Part shown: positions 38,801 to 49,600 of the stretch, in pieces
How the letters are laid out: each line of letters starts with the position of its first letter
Numbering within the stretch: position 1 is the stretch's first letter
DNA from: Megachile rotundata
Taxonomy: Eukaryota > Arthropoda > Insecta > Hymenoptera > Megachilidae
DNA: 64,000 nt
Reading direction: 5' to 3'
NCBI RefSeq assembly: GCF_050947335.1
Contig: NC_134984.1
Location: forward strand, 15,295,926-15,359,925
Position numbers and translations under genes: made by a program
The notes under the pieces: model-generated
What the model saw: only the letters and a program-made list of their open reading frames with translations
Databases searched by the model: none
What the model was told of the DNA's origin: nothing

Positions 38801-39555
38801 GATATTCATTGAATTATTTACTACTTTTGCATGCATAATATTATACAATTTATTCAGCATTGAACGTATAATATAAAAAATGTACTCATTAGTGTCGACA
38901 AGTGTTGTGACAGGTGTAATGAAAATATAATTACGAGAATCTTGATAAGTAGTAAGAAAGCGATGGTATTATATCCATTCCATCTGTTAGATAAGGGGTT
39001 AACGCGTTCCCTTTGGCGCGAAACTTTCTGAACCGTTCCTTTTACTCTTTCAGTCGGCGCGTAAATCCCGAGTGGTCGTTCAAGATTTGTTTTCAAGCTC
39101 GAAAGGCGTGAAAAGGCTGAGAAAACGAAACACAACTCTTTTGTCGACCGCTGAATGCACGCCTTTTCCTCGCCGATACCCGACGCCCCTCGACGCGAAG
39201 CTGCACGCGCGGCCAAATAAATTGCTGGCTTGCTGTCTCGGTTTTTACAATTTCATGCTTTCTGGCCAACACGCTGACGCGTGCACTCGTACACGGCTCA
39301 CAAAGGAAGTCCCTCACCTTTTTTCCCTCCCCGTGCCTCAGGTGTTTGACCGCTCGAGGATTTCTTCCAGAGAAACTTGAGCACGAAACCGCCAGCAGAA
39401 TCTTACGGGATTGCAAGATGATTCTTTTCGTCTTACGGATTATAACTTCTTTCCTCGACCAGAGAAATACCATTTCTTTTCAATTTCTTTCTCGGAGGAT
39501 ACATTAAATATTAAACTACAACAATTTTATACTTCTACAAATGATTTTAAATTAG
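38801..39555. other. GC-rich island, no supported gene
   Basis: Frames of 98-126 codons overlap on both strands at 38854-39473. No domain was recognised. Confidence 0.4.
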
Positions 39556-39559
39556 GAGG

Positions 39560-39805
39560 TAATGGTAAAAATCATTTTAATTAGAGGGTAACAGAGGACA
39601 AAATACTTGTGGATAAAACATGTTCAAATAGTAATAACATTTATTCTGTGTTATACATGTTAGCATTAGGTTTATTGTCGTTCGATAAAAATTATTTTAA
39701 TTAGCACAGGGTAACAGAGGGTAAAGTAGTTGATAAAATATGTTCAAATATTAATAAGAATTATTCTGTGTTATACATGTTAACATTAGGTTTATTGTCG
39801 TTCGA
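39560..39805 (+). repeat. Two-copy repeat of about 120 bp
   Basis: TTATTCTGTGTTATACATGT followed by TA(G/A)CATTAGGTTTATTGTCG occurs twice, each preceded by GGGTAACAGAGG and TGTTCAAATA. Confidence 0.95.
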
Positions 39806-40611
39806 TGTGCAGCTGCTTTTAGCTTGAAAAAAATGCAGCGATAAATACAAGGGGTGTATACAAGGGGTAAAATGATTTTAATAAAAACCTAAATACAAGC
39901 TTCCAAATTTTGCTGAAAACCTAAATGAAAACATTTAAATTTCACTGAAGACATCTATTAATTATTACAATAATCTAAAGAGAATATTTTCTGTGACTTC
40001 AAATAAAAAATTTAAGATACGCCATTTTGACTCCAAACCCAGCTCCAAACCTTGAGTTGCAAACTAAGTGTTAATAGAGTACAAATATTAACTTGAAAGA
40101 TATTAAAGTAATACAGTTTGGTGAAATATCTGAGAATTTGGATGGTTATCAAGAATTTCATTTTCATAGATGTTTCTTGCCCGACAGTCCTAGGGTGCCT
40201 CGCGTTTAGCGCTCGATTGCGGTAACAGATTGTGGTAATGTTTATAAGCCTAGAGTAGCTCGAAAGAGCATAGTGCTCTCGCCACGCTGCAATAACATTT
40301 ACCACAAACTTTTACTACGGCTCGAATGTTCCTCCCTTGTTCCCGTCCTAACCCAGCCACTATGTTCTAACAATTGCCGTTACAGTCGCAATGGCACGCT
40401 TTACTGCCCGCGGAGGTGTAACTTGATACAATAACGCCCGTTCCGCGTCGTTTAGCCCGCCAGCAAGCCGACTTATATCGACACCGTTGAGAACCTATGA
40501 AAAACACCGATTTCTTCAGAGGAAGTCTCTTGGATAAATATTGTTTACCCCTGAGACTTCACAAATCTGACTTTTTGCATGAAGATCGAGTTTTTGATGC
40601 AAAGTATAATT

Positions 40612-40800
40612 TTTGTAAAAGACAAATTTTATACTGAAATGTAATGTTCAACTAAAACTTCAATTTTCTTATTTTTATATGAAAGACAAATTTTATACTG
40701 AAATGTAATGTTCAAGTAAAACTTCAATGTTCTTATTTTCAAATGAAAGACAAATTTTATACTGAAATGTAATGTTCAACTAAAACTTTAATGTTCTTTA
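40612..40800 (+). repeat. 64-bp tandem repeat, three units
   Basis: GACAAATTTTATACTGAAAT occurs at 40621, 40685 and 40749, an exact 64-bp period. The second half of each unit is GTTCAA(C/G)TAAAACTT(C/T)AAT. Confidence 0.97.
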
Positions 40801-40839
40801 TTTATCTGCACAATTAGGTAGCACATTTGCCCAAAAAAT

Positions 40840-41460
40840 TGTAGGTAAATTAACGAATAAGAAGATTTGTATCAGATGAGAAAATTTGTACTTGTATTAG
40901 AATTATGAGGTTCTCCAAAAAATTATAGGTTAGGGTTGACTCGATCGGTGTCGAAAATGCCTACTTTCGTAAATTATCCAATAAGAAGATTTGTATTAAA
41001 TGAGAATATTTGTATTTGTCTTAGAATGATGAGGACCCTCAAAAAATTATAGGTTAGGGTTAATTCGATCGGTGTCGAAAATGCTTACATTCGTAAATTA
41101 TCCAATAAGAAGATTTGTATTAAATGAGAATATTTGTATTTGTCTTAGAACGATGTGGTCCCCCAAAAAAATTATATATTAAAGTTAACTTAATCGGTGT
41201 CGAAAATGCTACATTCGTAAATTAACAAATAAGACGATTTGTATGAAATGAGAATATTTGTATTTGTCTTAGAACGATGAGGTCCCCTAAAAAATTATAG
41301 GTTAGGATTAACTCGATCTGTGTAAAAAATGCCTACATTCGTAAAACAACGAATAGAAGAAGGAGAAGAAGATTTGTATTAAACGAGAATATTTCTATTT
41401 GTCTTAGAACGACGAGGTCCCCCAAAAAATTATAGATTAAAGTTAGCTCAAACCGTGTCA
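40840..41460 (+). repeat. 122-bp tandem repeat, five units
   Basis: AATAAGAAGATTTGTAT recurs about every 122 bp from 40857. Each unit ends with AAAAAATTATAGGTTAGGGT, then a TCGATCGGTGTCGAAAATGC-like word. The fifth unit has an added GAAGAAGGAGAA. Confidence 0.93.
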
Positions 41461-42120
41461 AAAAAGCCTACATTCATAAATGAACGAACGAGATTAGACG
41501 AGAATACTTGTATTAGAACGATAATTATCGTTAATAGGGGTAATCGAGTGGCAGGTATTAAGTTGATAGAAACGACGATGATGAAGGGGACGGAAGAAGG
41601 GTTTCCGGTAGAAGATCTCATAGTCGCAGGTGATAAACCAAGGATTAAGCACCTGATGCGATAATACCAGCACAGTCCGGCGGGTCCGGCACGGTATGGG
41701 GAGAAAGCTTGCGGTTTACCACCACCGTGAGGTTGCGAGCTCGTATGACGGACAAAGGACGACAATTACAACCCTGCCAGCCACGTCAGGGTTTCATATA
41801 GCAGCGAACTGCTGATGGCGGGTCAGCTGCCCGTTTTGCTAGGCGCGCGTACATTCTAACGGCTCGTAAATCCTCGAACGATGGAACACCCTGCGCTGAT
41901 TCTCGCGGAAATTCGAACGAACGCGATAATAACTCACCATTCGATATGGGGAAGATTGATTTAAGGGAAAAAAACGCCGGTTTTTTACCTATGGCCGGGC
42001 TCGATAAAATTTGGGAATTACAATTTTTGACGGTTGTAACTTGTCTGTACGTTCTTCTTTCGGGTTTTTTTATTAATACTTTGTTCAGGGGATGTTCGAT
42101 GCCATTTTACATTAAGTATG
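41461..42120. other. GC-rich segment, coding status uncertain
   Basis: On the minus strand 41640-41800 two frames read in a protein-like way (one holds HTVPDPPDCAGIIASG, another SPYRAGPAGLCWYYRI). A possible donor ATCAG|GTGCTT lies at about 41658. No good acceptor or family match was found. An alternative exon in the big intron cannot be excluded. Confidence 0.2.
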
Positions 42121-42129
42121 ATGTATGAG

Positions 42130-42900
42130 GGAGGAAAATAGAATTTGTATAATTTTTTTTCGTCTTAAGAGCATTTTAATAATTTCTGATTCTCAAAATA
42201 ATGTTTGTAGAATTATAAAATAATAGTATACGTAGGGGATGATACGATAGATATATGAGGGATGGAACAAGCAGGAATTTGTACAATTTTTGTTCATCTT
42301 GACAAGAGCTTCTTAATTTCTGCACCTCAAAATAATGTGTGTAAGAGATATGATAATATACAAAATAAAATATTAATATACATAAGGATTATACGATAGA
42401 TATAATAAGGGTTGAAACATGAAGTAATTTTTAAATTATTCATCCTGACAAAATCATCTCAATAATTTATGCATCTCTAAATGATATAATATAAGAGATA
42501 AAATAATAATATACATGAGGATTATACAATAAATACATAAGGGATGAAGCATGAAGTAATTTATAAAATTATTCATCCTGACAAAATCATCTCAATAATT
42601 TATGCATCTCTAAATAATATAATATAAGAGATAAAATACTGATATACATGAGGGATGATACGATAGATACATAAGGGTTGAAACATGAAGTAATTTATAA
42701 AATTATTCATCCTGACAAAATTATCTTAACAATTTATGCATCTCTGAATGATATAATATAAGAGATAAAATAATGATATATAAGAGGGATGATACAATAA
42801 ATACATAAGGGATGAAACATAAAGTAATTTATACAACTATTCATCTCGACAAAAGCATCTCAACAATTTCTGTAAACCCAATGCTAAATCGTTGAACCTC
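42130..42900 (+). repeat. 134-bp tandem repeat
   Basis: CATCCTGACAAAAT recurs at 42441, 42574 and 42708, with diverged forms near 42294 and 42842. Units contain TTTATGCATCTCT(A/G)AAT, ATATAATATAAGAGATAAAA and ATGAAGTAATTTATAAAATT. Confidence 0.95.
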
Positions 42901-45123
42901 AACAAATTGAAATACAAAGCCTGATATCATCCCTCCATTTTTAGGTTAGGTCGAGAGGTGCATATTTTTATTCGCATACAGTTATTGATTTACCTCAACA
43001 AAAGCATGCTAACAATTTCTATAAACCAATCGTTAAATTATTAAACCCGATCAAATCGAAATACAAAGTTTACCTCTGTATTTTTAGGTTAGAATCTTTT
43101 AATTTGCTATATCGTTGATATCAGTATTACCAATTCATTTCTCATGCATTTTTACAAAATTCAAGTCGATATTTCGACGAGAAATAATAAATAACCTTTC
43201 AATATCGAACAAAAACATTTATGAATAATAGAATGTAAAAAAATCTCGAGTAAAAGCATGAATAATGAAAACGATGAATAAATAAGATAACAGATGAATA
43301 TTTGAAATAAATTATCAAGACATTCGAAACTTATAAATTTGGAAGACAAATTATTCACGGTGTTCGAATACCATAACCTGGTTGGAAATAATGTGCCCCA
43401 GCGAAAATCAATACCGAACGGCCTAATATTTCGTTTTCAGTTTCATCGTTCAAAAGGTTTTTGCGATTAGCGTCTGCCGTTGCGAAAACGTTTTATATTA
43501 TCCTCGGAGGTTTTTTCGAGGCGAAATGTAGCGAAATTTAGCAGGGAACTCGAACTGGCCTGGTATCGCCGTGGAAATTGCAGCGCACCGTAAGCTGAGT
43601 TACGCGTTCTCGCACAGGTTAGCGAAGAACGAGTTGGCGGGCTCGCGTTTTTCCCTTCTAACTGTTTTCTCTCGATGCACTTCTCAGCTGGCATAAATAC
43701 ACCGGCGAAAAGCGTCTACCAAATGTTGCTGGTATTATGAAAACCCATAAACTAGCGTTCCGCTCGGTTTTCCGCTCGAAATCTACCGATCGATAGACGG
43801 TTGTATGTGAACCGTTTTAAACGTCGCTGCGTTTCGTGGCTGTAATTCTACACGTGACCTCGACCGTAAAATATGTAAAACAAGGTCCGTGTTCCGTGAA
43901 TTATTTTGAGGAACCTTTAACGTATAAATTCTGGACGACGTATCAATTTCCGCGGGGGAATTTCGCTCGATATTTTAATGGAAACCATTTTATTCGTCCG
44001 TTGGCAAACAATTTTATCGAATAATCAAAAATTCATCCGATCGAAGAAACGCGGTACAAATAATATCGGCACCCGGGGTTATTAATCGGACTCCGCCATT
44101 TTGTTCACCGCGTTAAATATACGCGTAAGAGGTTTTTTAGGCGCTCCGAACAATTAGAATGGAAAAAGGTGATAAAACGGGGTATCAAGCGCAGACAGAA
44201 ACGAAACAAAAAGGACCGAGTGTATTTCCGGGGATCGATCGACGAACAGCTGCCGATACATCGCAGCTTCGTCGCGCACGTTCGAGCTGTTCGCTCGTTG
44301 TTGTCATAACGTCGGTCGTGCGTACAGAGGCGGTGGAATCGCTATTGAATCGGCGAAAAAATAGCGAGGCGAGTTACACGCATCGCGAGCCGCGACTTTG
44401 TGATACCGCCCCATCGACCACCTGCGACATTTCGATCACTCCATTGTCCTCGTTGAAAATCTCCTATTTTTTATTCTATTTTATTCGCGCTCGGCAGCCA
44501 AAGGATAAATTGCGATATCGATATTTCCATGGGTGATGGATACATTTTACTCTTTTTGCAATTATTACGTCATTGTTACGGTGTTAGAACAGGAAGCTTT
44601 TTATCGAGTTGGAGTAAATTTTCTTTAAGTTGTCTCAAGTTTCAACTGCATCGATAGTTTTATGTGACGAATTTTTTTTGAGGACTTTTTTGAAGGTCCT
44701 CAAAAAATGTGCTTTTCAGTGTCCTCTGATATTTATTGAAGTTTCTTTATGTAAAATATTCAGTCATTTTATTTTACTATTTTTTATTATATGAACTTGA
44801 CATGTGTTCAACAAGTAATTTGAAAAAATCGAATTTATTTTTCAACAAGGATTTTAGCAATTTGCTAAAATTCAGTTCAGTTTTCAAACAATTAACAAGA
44901 TAATTTGCAAAAATCTAGTTGAGTTTTCAAGGAGCTAATTCAACAAAATAATTTGCAAAATATATTAGTACATTCTGTACCAGTTTATAATAATTAATGA
45001 ACTCATTCATCTGCAGTTGTATCAGAGGAAAATGTTACATGTTTCATCGTTAACAGTTTTGAAGAAATTTCTGTATTTACCGGGTCTAAAAAGTAGTTTC
45101 GTAGAGAAGAAAAAGATACTCAC
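42901..45123. other. Intron segment upstream of the arrays, no supported gene
   Basis: The stretch 43380-44540 is GC-rich with chance frames (125 codons at 44159-44536, plus). The stretch 44540-45110 is AT-rich and leads to the Ig exon donor. Confidence 0.4.
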
Positions 45124-45266
45124 TCATTTCCGGAATTCTGGTATCGTGACCGACTAGAAGCTGGGCCGCGAGCGAGGCCCGGTGTCCGGAAGTGCTCTCA
45201 GCCACGCACTCGTATCTTCCGCTGTCCTCAGGCTTTGCGGACGATATCACCACTTTCGATCTTCGT
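45124..45266 (-). CDS. vn: Ig-C2 domain (second half) exon of a vein/neuregulin-like EGFR ligand
   Basis: This is an internal coding exon of 143 bp with 47 full codons. On the minus strand it follows a pyrimidine-bearing acceptor (TTGTTCACAG) and ends at a strong donor (TGA|GTGAGT). The frame is open from the acceptor. It contains the Ig signature PEDSGRYECVAE (strands E-F with the second Ig cysteine), then an F-G turn and a G strand ending LAAQLLV, then a hydrophilic linker ending RIPEM. It starts in phase 2 and ends in phase 1. Joining its last base to the exon at 15235 gives an open frame reading straight into an EGF domain. Neuregulin Ig domains are split by an intron at about this point, just before the segment matching this exon. 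In insects a single Ig-C2 followed by one EGF is the layout of Vein, a secreted ligand of EGFR. The Ig half with the first cysteine and tryptophan was not found. The alternative is another secreted Ig-EGF protein. Confidence 0.8.
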
Positions 45267-47384
45267 CTGTGAACAAGTAATAATTAATTAGATTTGATTA
45301 ATCTACCTTAGAAAATATGTAGAATTGCATAAAATTTCTTTTGTTACTAATACATGAATTTATAGAATAAATAATAATTGGTCGAAACAACTTATCAATA
45401 TTTTATGAGATAACATGAATGACTTATTTTGTAAGATACAGGTAAGACGATATGAAAATTGCAACTGCGTTGAAGTAGATAAAATAAAATTTCCTTATAC
45501 AATTTTTTTACACCTAATTGTAAAGAGTAGTGAACTTTCACTAACATCATCATAAACTCTCAATAAACTAAATAAAAAAATTATCAAAAATAAAAAGTAA
45601 CAAAATATCAGAAATGATACGAAAACCGCCTAAACAGTGAAATCCCCAAAATTAAATTGACCCTATTTCTTTTCATAAATCATAGTTAATTCGAATTTGC
45701 AGAGAACGCGGATGAAATATCATTTCAATTATATTTTGATTAACAGGTCTTTGTCTACCCACGAATGCCATTAGCCCCGTAGTAGGAGTCACAATGGGGT
45801 AGTAATTTCCTTCGGCGGTATTCAAACAAGTAACAAACAAATAATTGATGGAATTCCGACAACAGACTTGTAATTGTAACACAACGGATTGATAATTGCG
45901 CCGTTTGGCAAAGAAACAATTTGCGCGAGATAATCTAATGTGGGTCGGATAGAAGCGCGTCGAAAAGCGGGTTATCCCGTTTATTATCTTTTCAACGAGT
46001 ACACAGCACTCGAGGATGGTTCGGCTCCAAGTCTCGGGATAAGATTCCGCGAAAGTTCGGGCAAACAGCAAGTTTTGCCTGCATCCGTGGGTACGGAAGG
46101 CTGGGACTGAAATTTCTGGACTTCTGTCCGGGGAAAACTCGTTTTTCCGTGCGAAGAAGCCGAAACTTCCAGCCGACGTTCGCGAACTTGCCCCCACCTG
46201 CCGCAGAGACGCCGGCAAATTTAATAACTTTTCGAACGTCGCGGATTACCGGCGAACGAAATTCCGGCGTAACTCAAATATCGATGACGATCGATGCGGG
46301 CTGCAAGTTCGCGCTGCCGTTTCCTTCCGTTTCTTCATTGCATTATGTCAGAAATTTCCTGAATCAGGTCTCGCGTTTCCTTTAGCCCCAGATTTAGCGG
46401 TAAATAAAATTGTTCCCCGCAATATTGAACCGATCGATTGGAAATATTGGAACGACACTCGTCGAGTGGAACTCGATCTTGCGCCTCAGTTTTGACGCGC
46501 CCTGTATAATTAGGGAGTTGGCTCTCTTTCGTGCGCTGCATGTCTTTGATGTCGTTAAATGAACGAGAAAATTAGCTCGCGGGTTTCGAGCTAAATTCGA
46601 GCTCCTGCGCGGCAAACATCGCGTTGCTCGTCCTATATTCATCGCGCGCCCCCTGCCCCGCAATCGGCCTCGTATATACATACATTTATGTAAACACACG
46701 GTCCGTAGGCGCGCAACGGCAGTCTCGGTTAAGACCGCATAAAAGGGCCATAAAGGTCGGTTGTAAAGGGAAAAACTTGGACTTAATCCCGTGGCGCGAG
46801 CGCGCAAATTGTGTTCCAGGCTGCTCTTCGCTTTCATTACCTTTAACTCCATCGCCCTGTTTCAGCTTCCACCTGAGAGGGCAATTACCTCGTTCCCCTC
46901 TTACCAACCCCCTCTCGACCTCCCCCCGGTTTCGACGGACGATCTCTCAATTCTTTCGATTTGCTACGGGGCTCTCGCGAGTTAAAAGTTTCCTGCTGTT
47001 GAAATCTCCGCTCGAATTTCGCTACGGAGAACTTTGTTGGCCGGTTAGGAAATGGCCGATCGTAGCCGAGAAATAACTTGATTCAATTTTCGCGATAACT
47101 CCGGAGAGGTGGGATCAATGGGATTCTTTTGGGGCGCCGATTAAACGTTGCTCAACGGACCCGAAGCAATTCACCGTCCTGAAAATCATTCGCTTTCTAT
47201 GGATTTATCAGATGTTTGGAGACCGATTATATTTATGATATTCGCATAGAAAAATATTTATTAATCACGGGGCTACAAGCTACAGCTTTTCTCTCAAAAA
47301 TTAGACATCAATTTTTTAATCCAATTTATCTAATATTGGACCAAAAGTTATCTGTGATTCTTTCATTTAATATACCGCGTTACG
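45267..47384. other. Region upstream of the Ig exon, no supported exon
   Basis: I searched the minus strand here for the first Ig half (a cysteine, then about 11-15 residues, then tryptophan, with a phase-2 donor) and found no convincing candidate. Frames at 45673-46218 (minus, 181 codons) and 46394-46852 (minus, 152 codons) have no domain. Confidence 0.4.
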
Positions 47385-47940
47385 AGTGCGTCATGAATTC
47401 GTCTGAGTGCGTCATGAGTGCGTCACGCATGCGATCGAATCCGTCATGAGTGTGTCGCGTATGCGTCTCAGTGTGTTATGAGTGCGTTACGAATGCGACT
47501 GAATACGTCACGAGTGTGTCACGAATGCGACTGAGTGCGTCACGAATGCGATTGAGTGCGTGTCAGTGCGTCATGAGTGCGTCACTAATGCAAGCGAGTG
47601 CGTCACGAGTGCGACTGAATGCGTCACGAGTGCGTCACGCATGCGATTGAATCCGTCATGAGTGCGTCACGTATGCGTCTCAGTGCGTCATGAGTGCGTC
47701 ACGAATGCGACTGAGTGCGTCATGAGTGCGTCACGCATGCGATTGAATCCGTCATGAGTGCGTCACGTATGCGTCTCAGTGCGTCATGAGTGCGTCATGA
47801 GTGCGTCACGAACGCGACTGAATACGTCATGAGTGTGTCACGAATGCGACTGAGTGCGTCACGAGTGCGACACAAATGCGACTGAGTGCGTCACACATGC
47901 GTCTCAGTGCGTCGTGAGTGCGTCACGTATGCGTGACGAT
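47385..47940 (+). repeat. GTGCGTCAC minisatellite
   Basis: About 550 bp is built of short units of 9-11 bp such as GAGTGCGTCA, CGAATGCGAC and TGAATACGTC. They group into imperfect 30-bp and larger blocks. It is CpG-rich, with one CpG per unit. The unit matches AGTGCGTCACGAG in the element at 24640-25071. Confidence 0.93.
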
Positions 47941-48900
47941 ATCACAATGGTTTAACTTTCAATTTACTCGCGTCGAAAGAACGAAATAAATTCTCCGAGT
48001 GAAAATTTCAACCCCTAATTACAATTAAGGTTGTAACTGAAAAAGAGTCGGTTTCTCCAGCGAACAGTCATGAAAATTAATAGAGCAACTTATCTTACCA
48101 GAGAAGAGACACTATCGTCAGAGGGTAAAAGTCGAAGATCCACCCTTAAAATCGTATCCGACTGATTTACGATCAAGCTTCCGTTCTCCTCGGTCCGTTA
48201 ACCTTCCTCCAGGTATAGCCGGACCGGTTGGATTTCAGAGTAATACAAGGCCATCGGGAACTGGGCTTGACAAATGGCGCAAAGGAGACAAAGGGTCATC
48301 GCAGCCAGCCGAATCGTTTCCAATTTAAGAAGGCCATCACAGGAAAAAGGAACTCACGTTTTGCTTGGCGATCGAACGTGCCACGATCTTGAATTTCTAT
48401 TCGAACACGATCAACTTCTTTCGCTCGATTCAACGAATTCGTATGTATCGACCCAGTTCCAGACACCTCTTCTTTGTCGTTAATCGTTCACGTTCGCGAG
48501 AATCATTTCGTGAAACACTATAGAGCCCTCCAGGTAAATTACTCGTCGATCCAGCCTCGATTTTACGACGGGTCTTTTGACGCTCGCTGTTTACTCGACG
48601 CTTTTCAAACAGCGACGATCGAACTGACAAGATTTCGACAACGGGGTTAACAGCTCTTTCTGTCGATTCCGTTGTACCGGGAATACGATCCAATGTCGAT
48701 TGTCAGTTTTTCATTTTGCGAACAGAGAACGGGGGTTTGAAAGGTTATGACTTTTGCTGTTTCGCTTTTTAATTGTATTTGGCAGTCGAATTGATTGGGA
48801 CCTGTTCACTTTTTCTGCGAATCTTTCTCCTGCTCTTTGAATAGGCACGATCAAATTTTTTTACGCTTTTATTTTATAAGTTGTATTTACTTTTGTCTTC
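47941..48900. other. Non-repetitive segment, no supported gene
   Basis: On the minus strand at 48090-48330 there is a signal-peptide-like start (MTLCLLCAICQAQFP) and a good donor (CTG|GTAAGA). Stop codons separate them, so no exon can be assembled. The rest has overlapping chance frames. Confidence 0.35.
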
Positions 48901-49600
48901 TATGAGAATGTATTCATGAAGCTCATATCATATGTCGTATATCACATGTGTATCATATATCATATGTTACACATCATGTACTACTTCAACAAATAAAACG
49001 ATATGCATATAACTTAAAGGCCTCATGACATGTATATGTCATTTATCACATGTGTATCATATATCATATATTATATGTATATTGTACATCATGTGTCACT
49101 TCAGTAAATAAAACTACATGCACATAACTTAAGGGGTTCATTACACATATGTATATCGTGTGTCACATATCACATGTGCATCATATATCATATATTATAT
49201 ATTGTACATCATGTGTCACCTCAGTAAATAAAGCTACATTCACATATCTTAAGGGGTTCATTACACATATGTATATCGTATGTCACATATCACATGTGCA
49301 TCATATACCATATATTATATATTGTACATCATGTGTCACCTCAGTAAATAAAGCTACATTCACATATCTTAAGGGGTTCATTACACATATGTATATCGTA
49401 TGTCACATATCACATGTGCATCATATACCATATATTATATATTGTACATCATGTGTCACCTCAGTAAATAAAGCTACATTCACATATCTTAAGGGGTTCA
49501 TTACACATATGTATATCCTATGTCACATACCACATGTGTATCATATATCATATATTACACATCATGTATGACCTCAATAAATAAAACTACATGCAAATAA
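48900..49600 (+). repeat. 120-bp tandem repeat, five to six units
   Basis: The lines starting 49201, 49321 and 49441 are nearly identical, an exact 120-bp period. Diverged units lie on both sides. Units contain GGGGTTCATTACACATATGT, CACATGTGCATCATATA and ACATCATGTGTCACCTCAGT. Because 120 is divisible by three, a 40-residue repeat frame stays open (49149-49571), but it is not a gene. Confidence 0.97.

Larger units (their letters stand above)
15236..45123 (-). other. Giant phase-1 intron between the Ig and EGF exons
   Basis: The interval lies between the donor GTGAGT at 45123-45118 and the acceptor TTACAG ending at 15236. It is about 29.9 kb of inferred intron, assuming the two exons are adjacent in the transcript. 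It holds tandem arrays, three related piggyBac-like MITEs and several GC-rich islands, all described separately. I see no convincing coding exon in it. The GC-rich islands (for example 16.2-16.8, 19.7-20.5, 21.3-22.4, 25.1-26.7, 28.6-29.2, 30.1-31.6, 32.4-33.1, 34.0-34.3 and 36.3-36.6 kb) could be enhancers or alternative exons, but sequence alone cannot say. Confidence 0.6.

Noticed and set aside
45673..46218. 181-codon minus-strand frame just upstream of the Ig exon
   Set aside because: I considered it as the missing Ig half, but the cysteine-to-tryptophan distance and surrounding residues do not fit and no phase-2 donor ends it.
48090..48330. Possible Ig first-half exon or signal-peptide exon on the minus strand (CITLKSNRSGYTWRKVNG in one frame, MTLCLLCAICQAQ in another)
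   Set aside because: The cysteine-tryptophan spacing is right for an Ig domain, but a stop follows before any donor with the needed phase 2. Splicing at the nearest GT gives a stop in the Ig exon.
49149..49571. 139-codon frame with 40-residue repeats
   Set aside because: The 120-bp tandem repeat is a multiple of three, so an open frame persists by arithmetic. Flanking units are not open and there is no gene context.
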